From positions 24,939,308-25,003,307 of the forward strand of contig OZ023208.1 of NCBI GenBank assembly GCA_963995525.1: DNA of 64,000 nt. The letters run 5' to 3'. The stretch is from Escarpia spicata (taxonomy: Eukaryota > Annelida > Polychaeta > Sabellida > Siboglinidae). Below the pieces are notes generated by a model, which saw nothing but the letters and a program-made list of their open reading frames with translations, was not told where the DNA came from and did no database searches. The number at the start of each line of letters is the position of its first letter. The stretch's first letter is position 1. Positions 53,267 to 64,000 of this stretch are shown one piece after another. The translations under genes were made by a program, and so were the position numbers.

Positions 53267-54610
53267 CTGTTGGTTAAAACGGCATGTTTTTTAGTACATT
53301 AATTATAATTATCATAATCAAATTTCATTCCACGAAGAAAAACATAAAAAAGTAAACATTTACAATCATTGATGGTGAGACAGTTGTGAGACACCGGCAT
53401 CTGGCAAGTTATGTTACAGCAAACCTAACTGTATCGGTAGATCGCGTTTCTAAATTTATATTAAGTGCATGGAGGATGGTATACTTTTTGCAACGAGACT
53501 TCGCTCAGCTAGAACGGATGCCCATAGAATATTCATCAAAGTATCGATACACATTCGGGTAAATCGAAATGTCTGAATCAAAATCCCTGTATTTCCATAC
53601 ATTGCCAGCTTATATGTTGGCCTCCAGCAATATTTCGTACTAGCTTACACCGTGCATTGGGCATGGAACAACACACATCCAGGTTACATTGGCGTCATTT
53701 GCTGAATTGATCACCACTCGGTTATTATATCTCAAATGAATGAATATGTATAGAAAGAGGAACGTGGACGTCCGCACTTCAGAGCCATCGGAGGAAATAC
53801 ACTTACAAGTTAGCGTATTAATATAGATATTTACAATTTAACCGTCTCTCCAATGCATATCCCCAACCTTTCCACCCTCTATGATTATGTTCTATCCATG
53901 TCTATTTCGTAATTTTACCTGCCACAGTAAGGTGGATATTAAGTCGAAAAATTATGAAATTGAGTTTCCTATCTTTTTTGATTCCACATTTAGTTTTTTG
54001 ATATATTGTTACAATAGAAGGAAACTTAAAAAACAACAATGTTTTGGGAAAGGAGGTAATTTTGACTCATGTTATATATATTTTTTAATTTTTTTTATTT
54101 AATTCCTCGACAAACAATCGAAGAAGTAAACTGGACATTAGAGTTTGTCTGCGGTGTCCTATCACATCTTGAGCACTGCATACAAACCTCAAAGACATGC
54201 GCTGGACAACGCAAACACTGGACTACGATCATCGGTGCAACAAATCGGCTAGATCTGTGTTTCTTGCCTGTAAAATGTTATTTTTCAATCACGAGGCCAT
54301 TAGTAAATCCTAAATGTTGGGAAACATCGGCGTTTCATGCTTGCACAACAATGTTGTTATTGATAGTTCTAGATTAGAATGAAAACAATGTATATTGATG
54401 TTGAAATATGAGGACGAATAGCGATTGAGAATTTTTATTGTATCGTGTATACCAAGCTCACAGACACCGGCATGTCATTATGAATACGCAGTGCATCAAT
54501 ACAGATAATACGGAAATTATGCGTCTTTGTAACGCATATATAACAATAACAATGATTCGGTTTCCATCTCACTCAATGCTGTTACGAAAATTTGAATAAA
54601 TAGGGTGAAT
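53267..54610. repeat. Segmental duplicate of 35,332-37,620
   Basis: 53,370-53,500 matches 35,590-35,710. 53,745-53,830 matches 35,893-35,980. 54,110-54,390 matches 37,090-37,370. Then follows the 3'-UTR-like copy. Divergence is roughly 5-10 percent by eye. Confidence 0.82.
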
Positions 54611-55184
54611 TGCGCATATTTCTTTGTTGTGTCTTTACTGCTGATCAGTTGTGTGCGTTTGCGTGCGTGCGTGTGTCCGTGCGCGCGCGCGCGTTCACAT
54701 GCGAGTCTATTTGCGTTTGGATGCCAATAAGCGGGTGTATTTCGATGGTCACATCAAAGAAGATACAAAACCAGAACCGGGTACAGGTACATTGTCGCAA
54801 AGCTATGGAGTATATCACTCGCAGAAACATTTTATAAGGACTAAATTATCTACAAGTACTAGAACTGGTGAGCAGGATGTGACGCAGATAAAATATGTAT
54901 AAAAAAACGAAAACGAAGTGGTAATTCGTTAACGAGGCAAAACAAGTTACCAGTTACTACAACATAAAAACAATCATAGCATGATGCTATTACAGTAGCC
55001 CATAAGAACCCGGCGAGCTTAAGCAAATCAAATTGAACATAACGTAAAACCAACCGCAGATCATCTGCCACAATAACAAATCATATCAGCATATGAAGAT
55101 GTGCGTAGACAGAACAGTCTGTTTCTGATTGCATGCTAATATATCAGCTAATTAATACAGTTGGTTTGACCATTTTAGTTGTCA

Positions 55185-55540
55185 CATCATAGCCATCTAT
55201 ATGTAGGTCTGGTTGTGGCGACCATATCCATCTACATGTTGGTCTGCATGGTTATGATGATCATAACCATATACATGAAGGTCTGGTTGACACGACCACA
55301 ACCATCTGCATGTAGATCTGGTTGTCACTACGACAACCATCTACATGTAGAACTGGTTGTCACGACCATAACCATCTACATGTAGGTCTGTTTGTCACGA
55401 CCTTAACCATCTCCATCTACACCAACGTCTGGTTGTTCCAACGATAACCATCTACACCTACATCTGGTTGTCACGATCATAACCATCTACGTACACATCT
55501 GGTTGTCGTTAATATAACCATCTACATGTAGGTTTGAGTG
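55185..55540. repeat. About 34-bp minisatellite at the 3' end of STEAP copy C
   Basis: CCATCTACATGTAGGTCTGG units, the longest of the three homologous arrays (about ten). Confidence 0.88.
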
Positions 55541-55894
55541 CGTTCGCTGTTGCGTTCCCAGCCTCCCCGAATCTTCTCAATACGCCCGCTGACACCGGGC
55601 AGTGCAAGAACGAATCGTAGCAACACAGTAAGCATGGGCACGACGAGACAGAGGAAGCCCATGTTCTGGATGATGACGGCCATCGACACCCACTTTGGGG
55701 CGGCCTTTAGGAGCACGTGGACTACGGTGGCGACCAGCGAGAACTGCCCGAGGTACGACTGAATGAACCGCCACTGTCGCATGGTCAAGCGATCAGCGAT
55801 GCTGGGCAGTGACGCGAGGCCGACGATCGTCAGGAAGCACAAGGCAACGACGCCCATGGACATGATGCACTGGCCCTTCCAGTTGTGGTCGTAC
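55522..55894 (-). CDS. STEAP C exon 5
   Basis: 373 nt with [16 protein letters not shown]. Two codons (VL) are missing before SERTQTYM relative to A. Confidence 0.87.
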
Positions 55895-58800
55895 CTGGTG
55901 GTGGAGGAGTAGTGCATTGTTCACCTCACGATGGTGACTATGTCACGTTTATTACATGATTCACATTGTTTTTTCATAATGTCATACACTCATACACAGT
56001 TCCACAGTTAAACCGGTCTAGAACAATACACGTACACACGTACACACGTACACACGTACACACGTACACACGTACACACGTACACACGCACACACGTACA
56101 CACGCACCCACGCGTGCACGCACGCACGCACGCGCACACGCGCACACGCGCACGCGCACGCACACGCACACACACGTACACACTCACGTACACACAAGTA
56201 CATACACGTACATACACACGTACATACACACATACATACATACATACATACCAAAATCATTTTACCAACTCTAAAAGAAAACAGAAACAGTAACACTTAG
56301 TAAAATTAACTTAACAATAACACCATTAATTAAAATATTCAATTAAGTCTATCAATTTGAAATTAAATATTTTTGATTCTTTCATCTTCATACATCTATC
56401 CTAACAAGTTTTAAAAAAGTGCTTAGAAATAATCTACATATGTACCTGATCGGGACGACCACCTCGGCTCCGTCCAGTGTCCGCACGGTTACTGTCGTGA
56501 CGTCATACCACTTGGAGTAGTAAATAGGCGAGACATGTGCGAGACACATGACGGCGTGGACGGCGGCGAGACAAAGCGCCAACAGACCCAGCTCCTTGCG
56601 CATCTTCATCCAGCGGTCGAGCCAGTTGGGGAAACGCTTGTACTTGGTTCCGTTGATGAGTAGCACGACCCCAGCGACCCCGCCGGCAAGGAAGCAGAGG
56701 GCAAGCAGTGTGATGGCCGTCGCCCCGATGATCTTATTCATCGACTTGAGCGGGAGACGCTCCCAGTCGCCTCCTCGCTTGATCTGGAAGCGCCACAGAC
56801 CGAACAGAAACCAGACGACGAAGACGACGCCGGTGATGACAAGCGGGGCTGTCCAGGTGCCGAACAACTCCTGCTGCATCGCCTCGAGCTCGGCGGATTT
56901 GGAGAGACGGCCGAACTGGACGGGGGTGAAGCCGATGGCACGGGACAAGTCACGGACCTTGCTGCAGGCCGCCTCGTCGTCACCTGCCACGTAGACATTC
57001 CGGACACCAGACGTGTACTCGAACTCGATGACATAAGCTGAGACGGTGTTGAATGCCTTCACGACGACGGCTTCAGGAAATGACCGCGCGATGGACTCAG
57101 CAATTGATGCAGTCTTACCCTCTCGCTTCTTTGGTAAAGATAAAACATAAGACACGTTTAATGAACAGTTAGGTTGATTTGATTCACATTATACAGCCAG
57201 TAAGAATACCCGTTAAAGTCACACGATAATCATATAATGTGCTATTAATTGTATAGTAATAATATACAATCAGAAACATTATCAAACTATGCTAAAACTA
57301 GTATAACTTTAAACCAAGGTCAACTGCCAACACAATTTTAGAAAGTCGTACATCTATTGACATAAAGTGAAGTTGGTAACATAATATTAATACAGTCTGA
57401 ACATTACCTAAAAAGTAAAAAAGTATACATGTAGTCATCCTTGCAAGCCAGAGCTGTTTGCCATACAAAACCATCCTCGCACGCCAGGGGTCGCTGCTGC
57501 TGATTACGTAAGTGCCAGCCAGCAGTACTCCCTGGCTGATCGCTTTGCGAAACTTTGAATTTAAGCTCAGCTTATGAAATTGCTCACTAGATCAGTGGAG
57601 CTCTTCAGGTGGTCATAATAAAACTAATTTCAACCAACCGTGGCTCGCATTACATGCAATGTTTAGGAAGTAGAAGCAATTATTCGAATACACAATACCG
57701 CTCAGCTGCTCGTGCTAATAGGCGAACGGGTCATTATGTATTGGGATTCCCAGAAGTCGTGTATCCGTCTTCAAATTGGGGAGGGTATTTGCGCTGTTCT
57801 CATGGGTGATGCAGTCGCGACTGGCGAAGTCAATTACTAGTTTAATTCAGCTAACTTCTGCACTTTCAGTTTTGGCTGAGAGGTATTGTGTATTCGAATA
57901 ATTGCTTCTACTTCCTAAACATTGCATGTAACACGAGTCACGGCTGGTTGAAATTAGTTTTATTATGACCACTGGGCTGAGCTTAAATTCAGAGTTTCGC
58001 AAAGCGATCAACCAAGGGGTACTGCTGGCTGGCACTGACGTAATCAGCACCAGCGACCCATGACGCGCGAGGATGCATGTAGTTAAATTATTCATAAATA
58101 AGTATATAAATAACATATAAATATGTAAAAACTAAGCTGACAGTTAAAAAAGTATGTACATACATATAGTTAGGTTAGTAAATAAAAAATAAAAATAATT
58201 TACCATGGCGACATACAATCTAAAAAGACTGAAGAGAGTATCATGGCATCTCGCGGTTCAAGTGACTCACAGCCTGCGGATAAAAACTTTTTTTTAAGTT
58301 TAGTGGTCCTTGTCTTAATACTTCTATAGCGCTTGCCAGAGGGAAGAAAGCAAACATGGTAAACAGATTCAATGGATGGAAACTCGCGCCCAATTATTCT
58401 AGATGCGCCATTCATGATAACTTCTAGCCGTTGTTTCTCCTCCTGACTGGCGCTGCCAAACCACATTACAACCGAGAAAATAAGGATACTTTCAATGACT
58501 GCGCGGTAGAACCGTATCATAATCTCCTGCCGAATCTCCTGACTGTCTTAGGAAGAATAGGCGTTGTTGTGCTTTTTTGTAATGCACAATATGTGTGTGT
58601 CATTGCTGAGATCGCATGAAATTGTTATTAAAAGGAATCTAAAAGGTGCAACCTGCTCGACCCCGAAGCCATTTATCGAAAGAGGGCGGATGTGAGTCTT
58701 CTTTTTGAGAAAATCAACAATAATTTCTTTCGTCTTTGAAACGTTCAATTCTAGGTTGCTATCCGCACACCAGCCAACCATTCTCTGAACCTCCTCCCTG

Positions 58801-60230
58801 TATGCCGTCTCATCCGCATTCTCAATGCAACTCTCCACAGTGGTGTCATCGAAAAATTTGATCACAAGGACCGAATGGTCAACGGAGACATTGTCATTTG
58901 TGAAGATAGTAAACAGGAAGGGGGATAGCACACAACCTTGTGGGGCACCAGTATTCAGGATAAGAGATAGAATTGTTGACAGATTGAGGCCTGTGAAGAA
59001 TAAAGTTAAGGACCCAGTGACACATGGCAGGATGTACATTCAACAAGGAAAGTTTATGGAACAGCCTGAATGGAATGATGGTGTTGAATGCTGAGCTGAA
59101 GTCATTCAACATCAATAGACATAAATACTTGAGTATTTTGTACCAGGAGATATGCTCTTTTCTGGGTCATTGTAATACCGACATATACGTTATTATGCAA
59201 ATTAATGTGCTACACATGGCATGCATATTCCAGTACAGAAATTGTTACAAACCTTTTCTTCCGGATTGCTGACATCCACCAGAATCTTTCCGGCGGTCCC
59301 TTCCCGGAATGGCTTTAAGGTTGACACAATGGCGTCTGCCGGCAGAGCCAGAACAATGAGATCGGCTTGATTTAGGGCTTTGCCAATGGTAGTGACATGG
59401 ACGGTGGCCAGCGTGTCATCGTATTTGGCCAAGTCGCGTCGGTCAGGGCTGCGACTGCCACACACGACACTAGGAGTGAAAACGTCAGGTCAATTTTATT
59501 AGACATAACTACATTAAATTAAATTAAATTATGTATTTCCAAGTGAAAATAGAAACAAAGAAAATGTCAGAGCAATATTCAATACCAGAAAACATTTAAA
59601 GTGGAAATGGTGAAGATTGAAATAAAGTGCTTATTAATCACCTCTCCCAGCACAATCACAACAGCACACGCAAGTCTTTTAAACATCAATAGCAAATTAT
59701 AAAGCAAAGAAGAGCTCTCTTCGTGGTATATCCACTAGCTGTATTGCGGTAGATTCCGATGTCGTAACTGCAGATTGTGTACAATCTGAATTATGATGAC
59801 AATGGAAACACATTCGAAAAAGATCCAGTTGTCCTTGGGGTGAATCCTGCTGGAACTAATAAAAGCCTTCGCAGATTTGTGAAAACCATTGAAATTTTTA
59901 TTTCTTCTTAAATATGGTTTGGGGTATGTCAATCGATAAATCGTATTTGTCATTCGTGTAGTTCAATTAGACAAAAATAGAAAATAGCATCATATTTCCT
60001 ACAGCAATTACAACACTTCGTTATGTGATGGCTTTCACACTGTAACAATAACGATTATTATTATTATTATTATTATTATTGATATCATGAATGTCAATAA
60101 GGGAAAATGAGATAGCATCAACGAACCTAAATCCATTCTGTACCAGTCTCTTGGCCAGAGCTCGAGCAAAGTTGCCGGTGCCAATGATGCCGATTTGCTC
60201 TCTATCATGGATGCCTCCGTTCTCCTTAGT
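55522..60230 (-). CDS. STEAP-family metalloreductase, copy C (exon 1 not found)
   Basis: Exons 60230-60127, 59469-59253, 57128-56446 and 55894-55522 total 1,377 nt (458 codons plus stop) and are fully open. They keep GTGNFA, GSR, both haem histidines (LAAVH, ATVVH) and QSYLG. A 6-bp in-frame deletion shortens the tail to [11 protein letters not shown]. Protein otherwise almost identical to copy A. By comparison exon 1 should lie about 1.8-1.9 kb to the right, but a LINE begins at 60,889. The exon may lie beyond the window or be lost; whether C is expressed is open. Confidence 0.83.
56025..56250. repeat. (ACACGT)n/CGCA microsatellite in STEAP C intron 4
   Basis: ACACGT units, GCGCAC units, then TACA units, at the position of the tracts in A and B. 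Confidence 0.93.
56446..57128 (-). CDS. STEAP C exon 4
   Basis: 683 nt, intact SIARSF codons (TCA where B has TAA), TM1-TM3 and LAAVH. Confidence 0.88.
57472..58075. mobile_element. 604-bp inverted-repeat element in STEAP C intron 3
   Basis: Arms of about 200-235 bp (57,472-57,706 and 57,874-58,075) begin CATCCTCGC and share GCTGATTACGT, CCAGCCAGCAGTAC, TTTCGCAAA and TGCAATGTTTAGGAAGTAG. No coding frame. Copy A keeps only a GAGGATGCATGTAG remnant at the matching point. Confidence 0.85.
58200..59115 (-). mobile_element. Degraded non-LTR reverse transcriptase fragment in STEAP C intron 3
   Basis: Same element as 25,487-26,399, better preserved: [47 protein letters not shown], then [20 protein letters not shown] and a [16 protein letters not shown] tail. 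Confidence 0.87.
59253..59469 (-). CDS. STEAP C exon 3
   Basis: 217 nt, [19 protein letters not shown] to NPEEK, donor GTTTGT, identical in structure to A. Confidence 0.88.
60127..60230 (-). CDS. STEAP C exon 2
   Basis: 104 nt, [20 protein letters not shown] then FARALAKRL, acceptor ttgcacag, donor GTTCGT. Confidence 0.87.
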
Positions 60231-60803
60231 CTGTGCAATGTATAACACCATAAGCAAGGTTGGTTTCGTATTTCACTATGGTTGGATTGACGGTGTCGTA
60301 TGTTTGTTCATACAAGTTCTGTATCTAGCAACATTTTATCACCAGTAACACTATACGCTGGTATTCGTCACGTAGGCATATGGCCACGTAGACGTTCTTA
60401 TGTTAATGGCTTAACAAATTGGACTTTCCAGTATTTTTATTACTTCGCGACAAACAGTACGAGGCATCCAAATCAGTCAACGACCAACGTCACGTCTCTT
60501 ACACAGTTAAGTACAGTAATTGAATTAATTTCTTCAATATAATCATGCATACAAAGTAAGGTATATTGGTTTATTAATAAGTATGCATCACTTTAACGAC
60601 CCGTCTCTTTTATCTAGGACATGGACGACGACCCAGAAAATGAATCACAGAAGATTTGGCGGATCAAGCTTTAAACCGACGCAAACCAACTATTACTTAT
60701 AAATATAAAATACAATTAAAATCATTTTGAACAAATATTTTCAAAGTTTAAACTAAACCCACCACACACACACGCATACATATAATATATAGATATAATA
60801 TTT

Positions 60804-60888
<85 letters not shown>
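60231..60888. other. STEAP C intron 1 remnant with SINE stub and TA tract
   Basis: A truncated SINE head (60,350-60,400) ends at CGTAGACGTTC and jumps to sequence matching 28,275 of copy A, so about 0.6 kb is deleted. A TA tract runs 60,800-60,886. Confidence 0.7.
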
Positions 60889-60890
<2 letters not shown>

Positions 60891-61388
60891 CCTCAGCGTA
60901 AGCCTGAGCTCACGACAGATGTGCGACAGACACTTCGGGTGAATCTACCGCCGATCAGCGCAGTCACCACAGCCGAACCGAGCCACATGTCGGCCGACGT
61001 AACCGTGAGTAACATTCGAGCTACTGCGATGCATAACAAAACACTTCTACCAGCTGCGAACGTTATCGGGAGCCGTGCGCCGTGTGTCGCGAAACAACCA
61101 AGTAAGACTATCGTTGATGATGACTTCAAGCTGGTGTCTGGCAAGAAAAGGCGCAGTAACGGCTCGAAGGCGGTGATCGGCACGCGGAAATGCGATAACC
61201 AGCTCAACGTAAAGGATGGAGCTTCCTGACAGCCTTTATCTCACGACTGGATCCTACGGTCACTGTCGATGACATGTCTTTGTATGTGAAGTCTGTGCAT
61301 AAGCTCGAGGCCAAATGTGTGAAATTAAAAACTAAGCATGAGAGTTATGCCACATTCAACGTTGATGTCATATGCAATGACGCATCTA
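60889..61388 (+). mobile_element. LINE ORF1 (gag-like), 5' portion
   Basis: Open frame 60,889-61,229 (DDDFKLVSGKKRR) then, in another frame, from about 61,205 to 61,388: LTAFISRLDPTVTVDD and KCVKLKTKHESYATFNVDV. This FISRLxP...KLKTKxxSYxxF pattern is the RNA-binding C-terminal part of ORF1 in CR1/L2-like LINEs. A frame change is needed near 61,205-61,226. It resumes at 63,081 after a nested insertion. Confidence 0.78.
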
Positions 61389-63083
61389 ATAATAATAATA
61401 ATAATAAACTTTATTTATACACCATCAAATCCGGGACTAATGACCCCCGTTCACGGGTGTTTACAAATTGGCAATCATATAAGAAGCGTAATAACACATT
61501 TAAGAGAATAAATAAGAAAATAAATAAAATTAGCAAACAATATCCTATTATATACTGTATATATATATATATATATATAAACCTAAGTATAGTAAAATTA
61601 TGGGTAACTACAATGATAAAATGAACAGCTGAACCTACTGGAAAAAAAAGTAAATAGATAAATAAAAAATAAATAAATAAAATATAAAATAAATAAAAAT
61701 AAAAGCCTAATTTACATTAAATAATTTTATTAGATACTAAAATGTGATTCTAAGATAAATAAGACTAAAGATGTATTAAAACGATATGGATGAATAATGC
61801 AAAGGTTCAATTATGTCTGATTATATTAGTTTGGGAACAGAAATGTCTTCAATAATTTTCCAAACTGTCTAGTGTTCTCAATCGCGCGTAGTTCCAGAGG
61901 CAGAGAGTTCCACAATGTCGGCCCAGCACATGCAAACGCCCGGCGACCATAACGTTCTAGGGTCACGCGTGGAACATCCAGAAGCAGACCACAGCCAGAG
62001 GGTAGGGTCCTGCGTGGTGAGCAATTCTCGAGAGATGGTAGTAAGCACTTCGACATACAATTGCAACCTGCGTCGCCATCGATAAATCAGCATCGATTGC
62101 AACACCAAGGTCACGGACGATGGTCGATGTCGCTACATATTGTCCGCATATGTCGACAAGATCAATGAGTGTTGGTCTGCGCAAGCTCGATGATTTAACT
62201 TCACTGATGCAAGCCTCCATTCTGATGAGAGCATTTGTATGCTCAAACGGTGGAAAATCGACGTATAACTGCGTATCATCGGCGTACAGATAGTGTTGTA
62301 CGTCGTGTCGGTTGAGAAAATTCGTTAGAGGCGCAATGTAGGCGTTGAAGAGCATCGACCCAAGAACCGATCCCTGTGGTACTCCGGAACTCATCACGGT
62401 ACACTCAGACACTTCTTTCCCGACACGCACGGCTGAGGTACGACCATAATATAGGTATGACGCCAACCACGCATGCGCTTCGCCGCATATGCCGTAGCCA
62501 AATAGTCTCCGTAGTAAGATATCGTGATTTATTGTGTCGAAGGCTGCTGTTAAATCGAGAAGCACAAGAAGTACTCCACGACGAGCATCAATCTCTTGCG
62601 CCACATTACTGTGAATGCGTAAGAGTGCTGTCTCCGCGCTGTGGCGTGGTCGGTAGGCACTCTGGTAGACGCCCAGTATGCCATTCTCGTTCAGGAAGCG
62701 TTGCAGTTGTCTTGAGACGAAGCGCTCCATTGTCTTCGCCACAAACGAAATGTTCGATATTGGGCGGAAGTTAGACAGCACATTGACATCAGCACCTCGT
62801 TTTTTCAGTACAGGCGTTACAATGGCGTGTTTCATCGACTGTGGGACTAAAGCAGTGGAGAGCGACGCATTAATTATGCGTGTAATAACTGGACACAGCG
62901 CTTTAATGTTCTGTTGAAGGAGTGATGTTGGCAGCGGGTCCAGTTCGCATGAATTGGTAGCAGATGCTAAAATTATGTTCTTCGCGTCTGCCGGTGAAGC
63001 AGCTTCGAAACATACTAAATATGCAGCCACATTCGTCACTACGTCTTCAGTTGACGATTGAGTCATATTGCGGCGCAACGCAC
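61385..63083 (-). mobile_element. 5'-truncated LINE nested in LINE ORF1
   Basis: The 3' end is at the left with a (TAA)n tail read on the + strand (61,390-61,408). The RT runs 63,078-61,963 on the - strand: LSNFRPISNISFVAKTMERF, LDLTAAFDTINHDILLRRLF, SSGVPQGSVLGSMLFNAYI, HYLYADDTQLYVDF. The thumb region is shortened after EACISEV, and a frame shift separates the final RYGRRAFACAGPTLWN segment (61,826-62,056). ATCTAA flanks both ends (61,384-61,389 and 63,086-63,091). Confidence 0.87.
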
Positions 63084-63158
63084 CGATCTAAGGTTTATGA
63101 CCCGGACAACTGGCCATCTGGTGTATACTTGAGGAAATTCTTTAACACCAAGAACTAA
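63084..63158 (+). mobile_element. LINE ORF1, C-terminal end
   Basis: Reads SKVYDPDNWPSGVYLRKFFN and stops at 63,156-63,158. The x.DPDxWPxGVxxRxF end is typical of ORF1. It continues the frame of 61,274-61,388 once the nested element is removed. Confidence 0.8.
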
Positions 63159-63161
63159 TTT

Positions 63162-64000
63162 ATGGAAATTAACATCACATATTTTAATTGTAATGTATTT
63201 AAACGTCTTATGCCCTTCTTAAATGATGTGTTAATGAAATCCCTACAAGAGCTTATGCTCATTAAACAAGATTGCCATATACTAAACACCTGTCACGATG
63301 GTTATGTGGGTTATGGTGTTTCTCCTGTAGATGCATCTTGTGGTGTTTTGACTGGTAGGCCGTATGGTGGTGTAGGTTTTTTTATGGAACATTCCCTTAA
63401 TCAATACACCACCATTCTTGATCACTGCTATGATTGGCTATGCGGCATAATAATTGTTTGGGGTAACAAGGAGTATTATCTACTAAACGTATATGTACCT
63501 TATGAATGCGAGGAAAACGGGGACAAGCTCACTGATTATATGTCCAAAATTGCTGTATATGTTAATAATATTAATAGCTCGGGCATCACTATTGTTGGTG
63601 ATTTTAACGCGGATATTTCCAAGAAATCAGTTTTTGGGAATATCTTACTAGATTTCTGCAAAGAATTTACTCTGGCTATATGTGATCAAGATACTCTCCC
63701 GATAGACACATATACATACGTTAGTTCTGCTTGGGGAACTACATCATGGCTAGACCATATCATATGTACCGCTGATGCGAAGGATTGCCTATCTAACATG
63801 TCCATACTTTATGACGTTATTTATTCTGATCACCACCCGATATCGTTCAGCATAGACAGTGATATTGTACCAGAATGCGTTAGTGGTAGTGGCAATACTA
63901 ATGAGATTAAGCAAGGCATACAGTGGGACAGATTAAACCCACAAGATATTGACGCATATAGAGATTGCACGAACGTTGAATTGAGCAAACTGAATGTTCC
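63162..64000 (+). mobile_element. LINE ORF2, APE-type endonuclease domain (runs off window)
   Basis: ATG at 63,162, three bases after the ORF1 stop. 279 open codons to the window edge. Motifs: YFNCN (start), KQDCHI (the usual QE/QD metal site), TGRPYGGVG, NVYVPY, VGDFNADI, SWLDHII and SDHHPISF, the complete set expected for an AP-endonuclease-like domain of a non-LTR retrotransposon. No disabling change seen. The reverse transcriptase would follow to the right. Confidence 0.88.

Noticed and set aside
62376..62774. 132-codon + frame
   Set aside because: Antisense shadow of the reverse transcriptase on the - strand (GVPQG and YADD boxes).

Overview
The window is animal nuclear DNA: multi-exon genes with GT-AG introns, long dinucleotide and tetranucleotide microsatellites, LINE fragments, tRNA-derived SINEs and many small palindromic transposons. 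A secreted VWD/EGF/chitin-binding/laminin-G protein together with this SINE and LINE mix suggests a marine lophotrochozoan, most likely a mollusc. That placement is inference; nothing here fixes the species.

Region 1 (1-21,858, + strand) is the 3' part of one large gene. I could join 25 exons (235-21,858) into one uninterrupted frame of 1,127 codons plus stop: end of a VWD domain, C8, TIL, a Cys-rich VWC-like module, a second TIL and VWC-like module, nine EGF-like repeats on one phase-1 exon each, a chitin-binding (CBM14-like) exon, a further Cys exon and a C-terminal laminin-G/concanavalin-like domain. The 5' end lies outside the window. The introns carry LINE fragments, a 1.57 kb near-perfect palindrome with tRNA-like heads, a 16-copy 27-bp minisatellite and a 0.6 kb TCAC array.

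Region 2 (about 21.86-60.9 kb, coding on the - strand) is a tandem array of STEAP-family metalloreductase genes, tail-to-tail with the first gene. Copy A (23,105-29,310) is complete at 472 codons. Copy B (38,172-43,211) has the same five exons but a stop codon in exon 4. Copy C (55,522-60,230) has exons 2-5 intact, but its first exon is not found; a LINE sits where it should be. A divergent copy D (33,494-35,331) has different intron positions, two frameshifts and one haem-ligand histidine replaced. Extra first-exon copies lie at 31.65 kb and 52.4 kb, and a D exon-3 stub at 53.2 kb. The repeated unit also carries sequence matching the 3' UTR of the first gene, so the array probably grew by duplication starting at the tail of that gene.

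Region 3 (43.5-52.3 kb) separates two array units and is mobile-element territory: a MITE with an empty-site counterpart in copy A, retroelement fragments, and a 3.3 kb element bounded by inverted repeats (46,688-49,969) that encloses a decayed transposase-like gene flanked by clusters of a short motif.

Region 4 (60.9-64.0 kb) is a + strand LINE (ORF1, then an open APE-endonuclease ORF2 running off the window) whose ORF1 is split by a second, - strand 5'-truncated LINE with a candidate ATCTAA target duplication.
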